This document shows positions 9,065 through 18,408 of a stretch of 64,000 nt of DNA, piece after piece; positions within the stretch are counted from its first letter, which is position 1; every line of letters starts with the position of its first letter. Origin of the DNA: Thermoanaerobacterium sp. RBIITD (GTDB taxonomy: Bacteria > Bacillota > Thermoanaerobacteria > Thermoanaerobacterales > Thermoanaerobacteraceae); assembly GCF_900205865.1 (NCBI RefSeq), contig NZ_LT906662.1, positions 1,240,001 through 1,304,000 of the forward strand. Direction: 5' to 3'. Made by a program: the position numbers and the translations under genes. Under the pieces are notes generated by a model that was not told the DNA's origin, did no database searches, and was given only the letters and a program-made list of their open reading frames with translations.

Positions 9065-9347
9065 AATAGATACCTCGTTTCATGTTTTGTATTAAATCAT
9101 TATTGTATATGAAGACATCCATAGATGTCATTCTAAGAGAAAAAAAGATCCCCATGCTATAAAAATAACAATATATTTTTTAACTCACAATATTGAATTT
9201 ATCAATTCTCATCTTATTGTTATTGTCCCTTATATGTAGGTTAAAAAGATATAAAAAATTATAATTTCGCTAAATACATTAAAATCATTATACCATGTAG
9301 ACCTTTTAGTCAATAACATTTAATTAAGTAAATTAAAAATACTTACT

Positions 9348-9548
9348 TTATTTAAAAAGCCTAAAGATATCAAAAATGCTAAACGTAGTTTTGCGATATA
9401 CCCTATTATATGCAGCTTTCTTCGGATTTGTAAGCCAGCCCCATCCTCTTGGTGCTTTAAATCCTAAATTATGACGAATATATCTTTTTAAACTTGTTCT
9501 TGCAGCAATGCTCTTTTTAATACTTGGTTTTCTCATACCAAATTTCAT
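9348..9548 (-). CDS. Small basic hypothetical protein inside the type III effector cluster
   Basis: A 66-residue, Arg/Lys-rich protein with conspicuous aromatic and glycine residues (KAPRGWGWLTNPKKAAYNRV). It resembles short conserved proteins seen in Firmicute phages and mobile elements, but that is from memory of the pattern and no function is known. A ribosome site (AAAGGCG) precedes the ATG. It lies between the CARF-HEPN gene and csx20 in the same orientation, with 283 empty bases separating it from csx20. Confidence 0.6.
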   Translation of the reverse strand: MKFGMRKPSIKKSIAARTSLKRYIRHNLGFKAPRGWGWLTNPKKAAYNRVYRKTTFSIFDIFRLFK

Positions 9549-9615
9549 ATTTATCGCCTTTCTTTTTAAAATATAACTATCGGTATAATAATAGGACTGT
9601 TTGATTTCTGATTAT

Positions 9616-10812
9616 TTATAATATATCATAGACTTTTATTGAATCAAAAAATAATCTCTCAAAATCGCCTTGAACTTCAAGAAAATTTTGCGTGCTATTT
9701 GGTGGTTCTCCGTGAACAGCACTATTTCTTGCATATTCTAAGTTATTAAATGTAGCCAAAAGCTTAATATCAATATTTTTTAATTTATTTTTTGTCTCTT
9801 TTTTTACTCTGGAGTTATAATCATTTCTTTCTTCATTTAATTTTCTCTTAATATTATAAACCCTTGCTGCTTTATCTAATATTGCTTCATATAATAAAGT
9901 CATAGCAATCAAATACTGTTTCTTTTCATAAAAAAATTTTGCTCTTTCTAACATCCTTTGATCTAAACATTTTAAATTATTCATTGTATAAAATTCTTTT
10001 TCTACACTTAAAGCCGCTTTCTTTATATAGCCGTCATTATCTTCAAGTGACTGAATTTTATTTATCAAATCATTAATCTCTTTTCTGGGACTTCTATTCA
10101 TCTCAAGTTTAAAATACGTTTTTTCACTATTATCTATACCCATATTTTTGAGTAATGGCGGAAAGTAGCCAGAATTTCTATAAACCTCGTAAGATGTCGT
10201 AAGTGAAAATAATTGATTTATAAAATCTATTTTTACAGCTGGTTTTATATACTTATCACCCATTTCAAACGCACCATAATACACATCTATCCCATTAAAA
10301 TTTTTAAAGCAGCTAACGTACATAAGTGAAAATGCCATTAATGCAGTCATGTGTCTAAATGCATGTGTCATATCAAATACAATCTTAATCTCATCATCCG
10401 GCAGCAATTCTAAAAGCTTATTTGCATATATCTTATAATCTAAAGGATCAACCTTTACTAAGCAAATACCTCTAATATATTTGCCGAGGCATTCCTGCCA
10501 TTCGTTCAATGTCACATCAGAAATTCCATCTCTCTCTTCATAAACTTTCAAATATAAATCTTCAATTTTTTCTTGCAAGGTATAATCTATTGATGCTACT
10601 ATTTCAGACCATGATGATTGGCCTGTTCCAAATATCAGCCATTTATCAATATCATGTCCTTTTAACCTTAAATATCTAAAAAGAGCAGAACCAAAAAAGG
10701 CGGTTTCCTCGCTTATGTATCTTTCATCAAATTTATATTGTGTTTTAATATAACCATTTGCCTTTTCATCTGTAGGGCCTTTTCCTATAAATGATATCAA
10801 TATTGTTTTCAT
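9616..10812 (-). CDS. csx2: Csx2/Csx1-type CARF-HEPN ribonuclease
   Basis: A 398-residue ancillary effector of type III CRISPR. The N-terminal CARF domain shows ILISFIGKG, the loop FGTGQSSWSEI and FDMTHAFRHM, which form the cyclic-oligoadenylate pocket in this family (TIGR02221-like). The C-terminal HEPN domain carries the RNase motif R-x4-H as RNSAVH, residues 362-367. Once Cas10 senses target RNA and makes cyclic oligoadenylate, such proteins cut RNA non-specifically. The gene follows the Csm operon with a 28-base gap, so it is probably co-transcribed. Confidence 0.88.
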   Translation of the reverse strand: MKTILISFIGKGPTDEKANGYIKTQYKFDERYISEETAFFGSALFRYLRLKGHDIDKWLIFGTGQSSWSEIVASIDYTLQEKIEDLYLKVYEERDGISDVTLNEWQECLGKYIRGICLVKVDPLDYKIYANKLLELLPDDEIKIVFDMTHAFRHMTALMAFSLMYVSCFKNFNGIDVYYGAFEMGDKYIKPAVKIDFINQLFSLTTSYEVYRNSGYFPPLLKNMGIDNSEKTYFKLEMNRSPRKEINDLINKIQSLEDNDGYIKKAALSVEKEFYTMNNLKCLDQRMLERAKFFYEKKQYLIAMTLLYEAILDKAARVYNIKRKLNEERNDYNSRVKKETKNKLKNIDIKLLATFNNLEYARNSAVHGEPPNSTQNFLEVQGDFERLFFDSIKVYDIL

Positions 10813-10840
10813 AAAAATTCCCTTCCTGTACTCTAATCTA

Positions 10841-11500
10841 TTAAATATTTTTCTTCCAAAAATAGAGGTCGTTTGAAATCATCCCATAACCCAATTCATT
10901 ATAATCGCCAAGACCTCCATTATACGCTAAATTGATTAATTCATCTGAACCATATATTTGGTAAGGTCCTCTATATGCCACAAACCCATCCGAGATAATT
11001 TTCTCAGGTGTACCTCTAAAAAAAAATATAAACCTGTCATCCTCTGGCATATTTCCATATATTTTTTGATACTTTTTGATTAATTTTTCTCTTAAAATAT
11101 AGTTAAAAAACTCAGGTTCCTTCTCATATTCTATATATTTATCATCTTTTGTTGCCATAATTGGAGATAAAACATATCCATTGACAGATACAACAGAATT
11201 CAATAAAATAACCTTATTAATTTTTATTTGTCCATATTTAAGCATTATTGATTCTTCAGGTAATTTAGTAGTTTCATAAAATTTATCTTTAATAAATGGT
11301 GTATTGAAATATAATGCGCCTTTATTAATACCCCAAAATCCATCATCCGCAACTTTTTTTCTGATAGGAATTAGATCAGAAAAAACGAAATAATCACATT
11401 TAAATGCTTTTCTAAAAAAATTTGATATATTTTCTTTATAATTTTTATCAAAATAAACTGCTCTTTCTCTAAATTGAAATTCAAGTCTTAATCTAAACAT
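10841..11500 (-). CDS. cas6: Cas6-like CRISPR RNA endoribonuclease of the type III-A operon
   Basis: A 219-residue RAMP protein with the Cas6 C-terminal glycine-rich loop NGGLGDYNELGYGMI. Cas6 cuts precursor CRISPR RNA within the repeats. It is divergent: the usual N-terminal histidine region is not obvious, so the catalytic residues are uncertain. It overlaps csm5 by 13 bases and closes the csm operon. A second, more typical Cas6 serves the I-B operon at 24652-25392. It could also be a divergent Cas6 that only binds, or one that handles repeats of an array outside the window. Confidence 0.72.
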   Translation of the reverse strand: MFRLRLEFQFRERAVYFDKNYKENISNFFRKAFKCDYFVFSDLIPIRKKVADDGFWGINKGALYFNTPFIKDKFYETTKLPEESIMLKYGQIKINKVILLNSVVSVNGYVLSPIMATKDDKYIEYEKEPEFFNYILREKLIKKYQKIYGNMPEDDRFIFFFRGTPEKIISDGFVAYRGPYQIYGSDELINLAYNGGLGDYNELGYGMISNDLYFWKKNI

Positions 11501-12612
11501 ACCTTAATCCACCCTGGTACCGAATCTGGTCTTCCATTTTTAAAAATAATTTTCCGTGTTTTGGGATACAAGTTTATGTCAGATATATTTAAACCAATGA
11601 TTTTCAATTTATTAAGATAATCTATTTCCAAATTATTGTTGATAGTTTTTGATAAACTTCCTGTTCCATATCCTATCTGTAATAAAAATTCATTATCTTT
11701 TAACTTGATAGATTTTAATCCTTTATAAAATTCGACTATCTTCGTAAGATCGTATTTATCATAAAAATTTATTTCACTATCAATATAATTATTGACTGTA
11801 TCTCTTATTATTTTAGTAAAATCTTTTAAAATCTCCGTATTAACAATCTTACCTTCTGTTTTTATATCATCATCAAATAATCTTTTATCTAATTCAAAAT
11901 TTCCTAAAGCAATTGATCCTGGTTTAAGTGCTTCTAAAAATATAGAATTGGCCTTTTCAAAATCTTCCTCATTGCCATTCCTTATATGCCATTTTAACTT
12001 GCCATTACAGATATTTAATACTTTTATTTCGTATACATTAATATCACTAAATTGCAGTGCATCACTATCAGATATTTTTAAAAATCTAAATGGTGAATTA
12101 TTAGGCTTTCCAAATTCCTTTTCTTCTGCTCTATCGTCAATTTTTTTCAAATAATTTTTTTTAGGATTTTTTTCTTTTTGATCTTTAAAAAAATCAATTG
12201 ATTTTTTATACGACATACCAATTTTATCAAAAGCCCCTTTTGTAAGTGTAGACCTTATTGCACCTTTTATAGATGTACCGGGGATATAAGGCCTTCCTGC
12301 TGTTTTTATATATGATAAAATTTCTCCTTTTATATTTACAGTATCTGACTCAACTTTATACAGTATAAAATCATTAATATTAAATCTGTATTGTCTTAAT
12401 TGTTCATTCCAATTAAAATGCATTTGTTCAAAAGCCAAAATAATATTATCAATTATTGGACTTTTTTCATTAGATTCTAACAATTTTATTATATCTATGA
12501 TTTTAACAACATTATCTCTGCGATCAAATATATATTCAAATCTTTTATGTTCATTTCCATCACCTATACTTAAAGGTGATAAAACTTCTAATTTGTATTT
12601 TTTATATTCCAT
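11488..12612 (-). CDS. csm5: Csm5, type III-A backbone RAMP protein
   Basis: A 374-residue Csm5. The N-terminus KLEVLSPLSIGDGNEHKRFE and the loop AGRPYIPGTSIKGAIRS are typical of the family. Csm5 caps the 3' end of the crRNA in the Csm complex and helps recruit trimming nucleases. The gene lies between csm4 and the cas6-like gene, overlapping the latter by 13 bases. The length is in the usual range. Confidence 0.9.
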   Translation of the reverse strand: MEYKKYKLEVLSPLSIGDGNEHKRFEYIFDRRDNVVKIIDIIKLLESNEKSPIIDNIILAFEQMHFNWNEQLRQYRFNINDFILYKVESDTVNIKGEILSYIKTAGRPYIPGTSIKGAIRSTLTKGAFDKIGMSYKKSIDFFKDQKEKNPKKNYLKKIDDRAEEKEFGKPNNSPFRFLKISDSDALQFSDINVYEIKVLNICNGKLKWHIRNGNEEDFEKANSIFLEALKPGSIALGNFELDKRLFDDDIKTEGKIVNTEILKDFTKIIRDTVNNYIDSEINFYDKYDLTKIVEFYKGLKSIKLKDNEFLLQIGYGTGSLSKTINNNLEIDYLNKLKIIGLNISDINLYPKTRKIIFKNGRPDSVPGWIKVCLD

Positions 12613-12629
12613 GTTGTTTCACCTTGCTT

Positions 12630-13607
12630 TCAATCATATAAAGGATATGTATAAGCAATGCCGTACCTTACAATCTTGTGTTTGTCAAAATTATTTGGTG
12701 CAACGTCTATAACTGCCCCATAGGGTTGTTTATCAAACACACTGCCTTCAGATACCATTCTCACTCTTTTTCTTTTTAATTCTGTAGTATAAAGTGAAAA
12801 AGCATAACCTCCTCTTTCTATAATTGTAAAATATTTTAGCTTAGATGATATTTTTTCATCATCTTTTGGATATATAAGCGATAATGATAAAAATTTATTT
12901 GCATTTATAAATTCTCTATTATCATCAACTATAAAATCTGGCTCAAATAAACCTAAGCCGTATGTCCTTTCGCCTCCGAGTCCCTCATCACCTAGAAGTT
13001 TTATAGCTGTAAGAACACTTTTTTCTAAGCCTTTATCAATAATATCCAAATAAAACCACAATCCAGTGCCCTGATTAAAATAACATTCACTCACATAATA
13101 TATATTACTTGAAGCTGTTACTCTATCAACTAATACTCTCGGCCTTTCTATTATTTCAAATAACTTCCCATTAGCCTCATTAATGAGTAAATGACCCTTA
13201 GATAATGAGACAGCATCTTTATCAAGATCTTTTATATAATTTTGTTTTTTCAAAAATGACAGTGGTATATACTTTACTTTCTTTGATTCTTTATAATCAT
13301 TAAACAAATCATATAAATCAAAATCCAAAGGTTTAGGTATGTAATATTCATCATCTTTGTACAAAAAAGCTGATGATATTTTAAATGGAATTATATTACG
13401 TAAAAACATATCAACTACTTCATCTGCTATTTTTTTACCATAAAGAAGTCCAATACAGTTAATAATTCCACTGAATATAGTATCAGAATGAAGGATAAAG
13501 TCAGTGCTATTATAAGTGTTTTCTTTATTGCCAAAATGCACAGGTCCTCTGAATTGCAATTTAACTTTGTATGTTTTTATGTCATTACCCATTTTATCAG
13601 GCCTCAC
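12630..13607 (-). CDS. csm4: Csm4, type III-A RAMP protein
   Basis: A 325-residue Csm4 with the family start (KVKLQFRGPVHFGNKE), the conserved LHSDTIFSGIINCI region, and the glycine loop GDEGLGGERTYGLGLFEPD. Csm4 binds the crRNA 5' tag and contacts Cas10. It begins 1 base after the csm3 stop and ends 17 bases before csm5. Nothing unusual is visible. Confidence 0.9.
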   Translation of the reverse strand: MRPDKMGNDIKTYKVKLQFRGPVHFGNKENTYNSTDFILHSDTIFSGIINCIGLLYGKKIADEVVDMFLRNIIPFKISSAFLYKDDEYYIPKPLDFDLYDLFNDYKESKKVKYIPLSFLKKQNYIKDLDKDAVSLSKGHLLINEANGKLFEIIERPRVLVDRVTASSNIYYVSECYFNQGTGLWFYLDIIDKGLEKSVLTAIKLLGDEGLGGERTYGLGLFEPDFIVDDNREFINANKFLSLSLIYPKDDEKISSKLKYFTIIERGGYAFSLYTTELKRKRVRMVSEGSVFDKQPYGAVIDVAPNNFDKHKIVRYGIAYTYPLYD

Positions 13608-13608
13608 T

Positions 13609-14430
13609 TTAATAATTTAAAGACTTCTCTAAGTTTTCAATATTGTCACCTTTACCCCATACAACTTCACCTTCTGAACCCTCATAGTAGCCTTTACTCC
13701 TGTATTTAATAACAATATTTTCAAAAGCAATTTTCCCATATCCGCGGCTGCCCTGTCCGCCTAAGTAGTCATCCTCCAGCAATTTCATAGCATTTATCAA
13801 TCCCTTTAAATAAGTAACACCATCATCTTTTCCGTCAACATTATAGACATTTAAAATAAACTCTCCTTGAAAAACTGCGCCTGCTGGTACTCTTTCAGTC
13901 TGTCTCGGATTTGCTGCAGAAGTTATCCTATCAAGATTATTTTCAAATTTTACTTCTGTCCACTCAAGGTCCATGTTCTTTTTCATCTCTTCTGTAATGC
14001 TATCTTCTTCTAACATAGCATCTCTTACAATCAGCCTTGTCGGAACTATTGATTCAAATAAATTCAATGGTTCGTCATTTACTAACTTATGATTGCCATG
14101 GTTTCTTCCAAAGAGATTGCATACAAGACAATCCTTATTATCGCACATATGTAATCTTATGACTTCGTCCTTTTCATTTTTGCTTTCTTTTGAATAAATT
14201 AAATTATCCGGATTAATCAATCCTTTTTCAAACTCCATCAATGACCTCATTTTACCTTTAATGGAACTGCCCGGAATATATGGTATACCTAATGGGTCCT
14301 TTATAACGGGATTATCAACACCACCAATTTCCATAACACTATTTGCAGTACCAACATGCAAACCTGTTTTTGCTTTTATATTTGTAGTTATAATATATTT
14401 CCCAATAAACTTAATGTCTTTAATTGTCAT
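13609..14430 (-). CDS. csm3: Csm3, type III-A backbone and RNA-cleaving subunit
   Basis: A 273-residue Csm3. Early motifs are LHVGTANSVMEIGGVDNPVI and YIPGSSIKGKMRSL; the C-terminal loop is LGGQGSRGYGKIAF. Asp39 in GGVDNP corresponds to the catalytic aspartate known from Csm3 of other species, which cuts target RNA at 6-base intervals. The residue is present, so target RNA cutting should be intact. A CDNKDCLVC cluster around residue 115 may bind zinc. Confidence 0.92.
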   Translation of the reverse strand: MTIKDIKFIGKYIITTNIKAKTGLHVGTANSVMEIGGVDNPVIKDPLGIPYIPGSSIKGKMRSLMEFEKGLINPDNLIYSKESKNEKDEVIRLHMCDNKDCLVCNLFGRNHGNHKLVNDEPLNLFESIVPTRLIVRDAMLEEDSITEEMKKNMDLEWTEVKFENNLDRITSAANPRQTERVPAGAVFQGEFILNVYNVDGKDDGVTYLKGLINAMKLLEDDYLGGQGSRGYGKIAFENIVIKYRSKGYYEGSEGEVVWGKGDNIENLEKSLNY

Positions 14431-14449
14431 ATTATTTATCCCCTTTCAC

Positions 14450-14890
14450 TTATTTACCACCATATGCTTTATGATATGCTATAACAGCTTCAAAAAAGTT
14501 TTTAAATCTCTCTAACTTTTTTTCATCATTTACTTTATCAATAGCAAAAGTAAATACATCCTTAAAATTTTTAAAATCACTAAATTTACCAGCATTATAG
14601 GCTAAGTATGCCTTTAATATTTTAAGCCTAAACTTCCAATCGTCTTTATCTACATTTAACTTTCTTGTATAGCTATAAATTTTTCGTATCTGCGAAATTG
14701 TAACTTTATCTTTTTCAGCAAACCATTTACCTAATTCTTCTGTTACATGAATTAATTTTTCTCCATCCTTATCTTTATCAGGATCCAATGCTAAAGGCAA
14801 ATCATCTTTAATTTTGTTATAAATACCAGCTTCATTCTCTTGTCCTTTATAAGATTGTTTATTATTCGGCCTATTATTGTAATTTGGCAT
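14450..14890 (-). CDS. csm2: Csm2, type III-A small subunit
   Basis: A 146-residue, mostly helical protein with the Csm2 signature region (TEELGKWFAEKDKVTISQIR then KIYSYTRKL). About 40 disordered, Asn/Asp/Lys-rich residues come first. Csm2 multimers line the target RNA in the Csm complex. The gene starts 2 bases after the cas10 stop and is followed by csm3. Confidence 0.9.
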   Translation of the reverse strand: MPNYNNRPNNKQSYKGQENEAGIYNKIKDDLPLALDPDKDKDGEKLIHVTEELGKWFAEKDKVTISQIRKIYSYTRKLNVDKDDWKFRLKILKAYLAYNAGKFSDFKNFKDVFTFAIDKVNDEKKLERFKNFFEAVIAYHKAYGGK

Positions 14891-14892
14891 TT

Positions 14893-17202
14893 CTATTCCC
14901 CCATTCTATTATCTCTTGTCTCAAATTCTGCCCATCTTGCTGCCCAATACGTATTTTTATATAGTTTATTGCCTTTTACTAAAATTTTATATATAAGTTC
15001 ATTTATTAATTTTTCTGAATGCCTATGTCTTTCTCTAAGTCTTGATAAATTATAAATAAGCCTCCATGATTTAAATATCTGCGATTTAGCCTGCGAATAG
15101 TTCCAATTATCACACACTTCATAAATATATCCTAATAATGATCTTGAAACTCGATTATCTAATGCATTAACTATTATTGATTTTAAACTTTCAAATTCAT
15201 CGAATTCTTCCCAACCTATAGCCCTTCCTGAAAAACTAAATGCATCTTTCTTTATCCCATTTCTTTCATATTCTTTTGCATCATCTAAATATTCACCAGC
15301 GGCATCTGCGACTCTAAAAAGCGGGAACTTTTTATCTGGCGCAATTGCAAATGACATTGATATAGTTATAGAAGGATTATTACAAGTATATCTTGTGAAT
15401 TCCTGTTTTATAAGTAGCGCCAAATACGGAAGTTTGTCCCACCTACCTACGATAAAAAAGTCATCACCCCCTGCATAAATTACATAGCAATTATCTATTT
15501 TATTATTTATTTTTATTATTTTCTCAAGAGATACTCCAAAGAACTGCGATAATTCCTGTGATAAAGTCGATGTTCTGGATATTGAGTTATTATCGCCTAA
15601 ACCCACTCCAAAAATCTTTCCTAAATTGTCTACATCACCTCTTATAACACCCCATAGTTTTAATCCCTTTGCACTTTGTGAAATCTCATCAAAACTCTTT
15701 ATTTTGCCTTCATTAATATCCATATTTGACGGTACTTTTAAAGAACCGCAAGTCTTTACATCGAAATTAATATCAGAATTTATAGTATAGCATGGTCCAT
15801 TTTCGGCACCATTAGTAAACTTAACATCAAGCCCTATTTCATTAAAGACATCTTCCCAGCTCATAACTGCATTTTTAATAGACGGTTTTCCCCATATTTC
15901 CGTAAGAAATTTATACCGTATTATTTTTTCGCCTAATTCCTTAAATGAATTACAGTAATCACATTCATCATTTTTAATAATTCTTCCACAATGCGGGCAA
16001 GAATTTCCTTCTTCCTCAATAGGTTTAAATATCTCACCCTCATCATTTTCAATAATCATATAAAACTTTTTATTCTTTTTGTCTTGTAATTTATTTGATA
16101 CTTCAGTAAACTTCTTAGAGAAATTTTTAAAATCACCCGAGCTTACTGAAACGGTATCGATTAATAACGCTAATCTGCCTGAATGCGCCTTATATAATAT
16201 TTCATCAAATTCTCTCTGATAATACTCGATTTTATTTATAAAATAACCAGGCATAATTAAATAAAAATGCCCTCCGCCTGAATACAATAAATTACACAAA
16301 GGAAGCCTTTCTTTCCTTAAAATGTACTTTGAAAATGCATTTAATAAATAGGATATGTAAAAGGACTTACCTCTTAATGCTTTTATTGCACCGTCCATGT
16401 CTGTATCATATACAAAATCCTGTATACCTGAAATATCACCTTTTACTAAACAAAATGCATCTTTAATATTCTCTTTTGTTAATTTTTTACATGTATTTAT
16501 AACGTCATTATCCGACAAATTCTGAAACTGCCTGTATATAGATATAGCTAAAGCAGCAGTAGTCTTTAAATGAGAAAATAATGAAATATCAGGTTTTGAA
16601 TAATAAAATGCCGAAGGAATATTTGATGTATACTCTTCTAATAAATTATATAGTTTTTCTAATTCACAATCATCTTCAAGTGTCTTTAATTCATCAAATT
16701 GTTTTTCGAATTTATTCCATAAATCATTATAGCCTGATTCAATATTTTCCCCAATATCTTTAGATGGATAAGTTAGCATTGAAAATGGCTCTAACTTTTT
16801 ATAGAATTCGTCAATTTTTTTATTATTATCTAAGCAAATATTTGAAAACACAGATACCATTTGTTTTATTTCATCATTTTCTTCATGTCTTTCCCTTTCA
16901 CCAGATGACAACCTATCTGCAGTGCTTATTATATATTCCAATTTATTAGATGGTTTATGATGATTCCTAACTATCATAAGCTCCTTTTTAAGATTATGTT
17001 TTTCACAAAAATATGCACTCCATTCTTGGTGGCGCGGAGCATAAGCTCCTTCCTCAGAATAAAAAACTCTATAGTTTTCTTTTAAAGTTTTTAAAACTTC
17101 CTTATCCTTAGTTCTTTGCCAAAACTTGCCTATATCATGCAGTAGTGAAGACAAAACTAATATATATTCTTCTTCTGAGAGAAGGTTATTTTTCTCTGAC
17201 AT
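14893..17202 (-). CDS. cas10: Cas10/Csm1, type III-A signalling and DNase subunit
   Basis: A 769-residue Cas10. The HD nuclease motif LSSLLHDIGKFW is at the N-terminus (about residues 13-24), a zinc ribbon (CPHCGRI...CDYC) lies near 404, and the GGDD cyclase motif AGGDDFF is near 577. Both active sites look intact, so the complex should make cyclic oligoadenylate and cut single-stranded DNA when target RNA binds. It is the first gene of the csm operon; 212 bases separate it from the cas2 stop. Confidence 0.95.
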   Translation of the reverse strand: MSEKNNLLSEEEYILVLSSLLHDIGKFWQRTKDKEVLKTLKENYRVFYSEEGAYAPRHQEWSAYFCEKHNLKKELMIVRNHHKPSNKLEYIISTADRLSSGERERHEENDEIKQMVSVFSNICLDNNKKIDEFYKKLEPFSMLTYPSKDIGENIESGYNDLWNKFEKQFDELKTLEDDCELEKLYNLLEEYTSNIPSAFYYSKPDISLFSHLKTTAALAISIYRQFQNLSDNDVINTCKKLTKENIKDAFCLVKGDISGIQDFVYDTDMDGAIKALRGKSFYISYLLNAFSKYILRKERLPLCNLLYSGGGHFYLIMPGYFINKIEYYQREFDEILYKAHSGRLALLIDTVSVSSGDFKNFSKKFTEVSNKLQDKKNKKFYMIIENDEGEIFKPIEEEGNSCPHCGRIIKNDECDYCNSFKELGEKIIRYKFLTEIWGKPSIKNAVMSWEDVFNEIGLDVKFTNGAENGPCYTINSDINFDVKTCGSLKVPSNMDINEGKIKSFDEISQSAKGLKLWGVIRGDVDNLGKIFGVGLGDNNSISRTSTLSQELSQFFGVSLEKIIKINNKIDNCYVIYAGGDDFFIVGRWDKLPYLALLIKQEFTRYTCNNPSITISMSFAIAPDKKFPLFRVADAAGEYLDDAKEYERNGIKKDAFSFSGRAIGWEEFDEFESLKSIIVNALDNRVSRSLLGYIYEVCDNWNYSQAKSQIFKSWRLIYNLSRLRERHRHSEKLINELIYKILVKGNKLYKNTYWAARWAEFETRDNRMGE

Positions 17203-17414
17203 TCTGCTTCCCCCTTTTATTAAGTTTTATATTACAATTTTAAATAAAAAGAGCCTTTTGATATGACTCCTCATTAGGTATGCTAAATAAATTTCTTATT
17301 AAAAATAACATTTTAAATAAAACATGATTATTGCACTTATTTATAATGTAGTAATTCGACATATTATTCCAATTTCCTTCTTATTTTTAAAAATATTATT
17401 ACATTATATATTCA

Positions 17415-17678
17415 TTATATAAACAGATTTTCACCACCCTTTTCTAGGCCCATTATCTCACGCTCTGAATACTTTGTTGTCCTTAAAAGATATAAGATGA
17501 TAGAATCTTCATCAGTATTTATAATCCCTGAAAGTTCTAATTTGAGTTTTTTTAGATTAGCATCAGAAATTTCACCTTCTAATACCGAATTTTGTACCCA
17601 GTTTAAATACTTTCTGCAGGTTTTTAAAACTTTGTTTACTCTTTTTTCATTTACATCATACACAAGTATCAAAAACAT
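17415..17678 (-). CDS. cas2: Cas2 adaptation protein
   Basis: An 87-residue Cas2 with the N-terminal strand FLILVYDVNEKRVNKV (Asp8 is the conserved acidic residue), then RKYLNWVQNSVLEGEI. Cas2 forms the dimer that bridges two Cas1 dimers during spacer insertion. Its ATG lies inside the last codons of the truncated cas1 frame in another frame. Cas2 itself looks complete, but without Cas1 it has no local partner. Confidence 0.93.
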   Translation of the reverse strand: MFLILVYDVNEKRVNKVLKTCRKYLNWVQNSVLEGEISDANLKKLKLELSGIINTDEDSIILYLLRTTKYSEREIMGLEKGGENLFI

Positions 17679-17830
17679 CTCATCTTATTAAGGTTTACTT
17701 CACCAAAAATCATTATCTCGGAAGTATTCTCAACCGGTATAAACTTCCTTCCATTTTCTCCTTCAAAAAATAATGTATTATCTTTTCTATGCAATTCACC
17801 ATCTGAAAAAATATATATAGATTTCTTCAT
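17669..17830 (-). pseudogene. cas1: cas1 remnant, internally deleted (53 codons)
   Basis: Directly after cas4 (ATGA overlap at 17827-17830) the minus strand reads MKKSIYIFSDGELHRKDNTL and then KFIPVENTSEIMIFGEVNLNK, an unmistakable Cas1 N-terminus. After residue 48 it runs into MRCF and a stop that overlaps the cas2 start. Family members have about 330 residues, so the catalytic integrase domain (Glu, His and Asp metal ligands) is gone. The short end could be the original C-terminal codons, meaning an internal deletion that left the reading-frame junction with cas2 intact. The translation was made by hand from the reverse complement. Confidence 0.88.
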
Positions 17831-18345
17831 GATAAACAAAACTCCCTATATCCACAATTTTTGCAATAAGGTATTTTTGCAAAATCCGGCGCTTTCTCTT
17901 TATGAATAATATCGGTAATTTCATTTATCGCTTTAACTATTTCTTTTTCGTAATCTTCAGTGAGCTCCACATCAACTTTTTTCCTTTCTTCTGGAAAGAA
18001 AAGCTGACCTTTTGCTACTATACCGCTTTTCTTTAATTTATATAAATAAAAAAGCAACTGCATCCTCGCACTTTTTTCCGCTTTTGAACTTTTCTTGACT
18101 TCGCCGATAAGAAGATTATCTTTATCATTTCTAACAAGGTCTATAACAACATTTTCAAAATTAAGTTTTTTCCTATCCCTATCGTATGAAATGTCATCTA
18201 TTATGCGTCCCATCTCTATATATGGATGTTCTTGATCCGGAATTATTTGGTGTGCCATAAGCCAAACTTGCCTTTTGCAGATACTATAACTTTGCATAAG
18301 TGAACCAGTAACTTCTACATCCATATCATCACCCTTTTTATTCAT
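17827..18345 (-). CDS. cas4: Cas4 nuclease of the adaptation module
   Basis: A 172-residue RecB-like Cas4. Cys23 in SICKRQVWLMAH and a C-terminal cluster (C161, C164, C170 in CKNCGYREFC) form the iron-sulfur site; LLIGEVKKSSK is the nuclease motif. Cas4 trims and orients prespacers for Cas1-Cas2. The start could be Met8 (MDVEVTGSLM), which resembles family N-termini better than Met1. It overlaps the cas1 remnant by 4 bases and follows the small array. Confidence 0.92.
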   Translation of the reverse strand: MNKKGDDMDVEVTGSLMQSYSICKRQVWLMAHQIIPDQEHPYIEMGRIIDDISYDRDRKKLNFENVVIDLVRNDKDNLLIGEVKKSSKAEKSARMQLLFYLYKLKKSGIVAKGQLFFPEERKKVDVELTEDYEKEIVKAINEITDIIHKEKAPDFAKIPYCKNCGYREFCLS

Positions 18346-18408
18346 TACGCATTATGATTGGGTATTTCTACCTACAATTATAGTCATAAAATATTCTCCA
18401 TTTTCATC

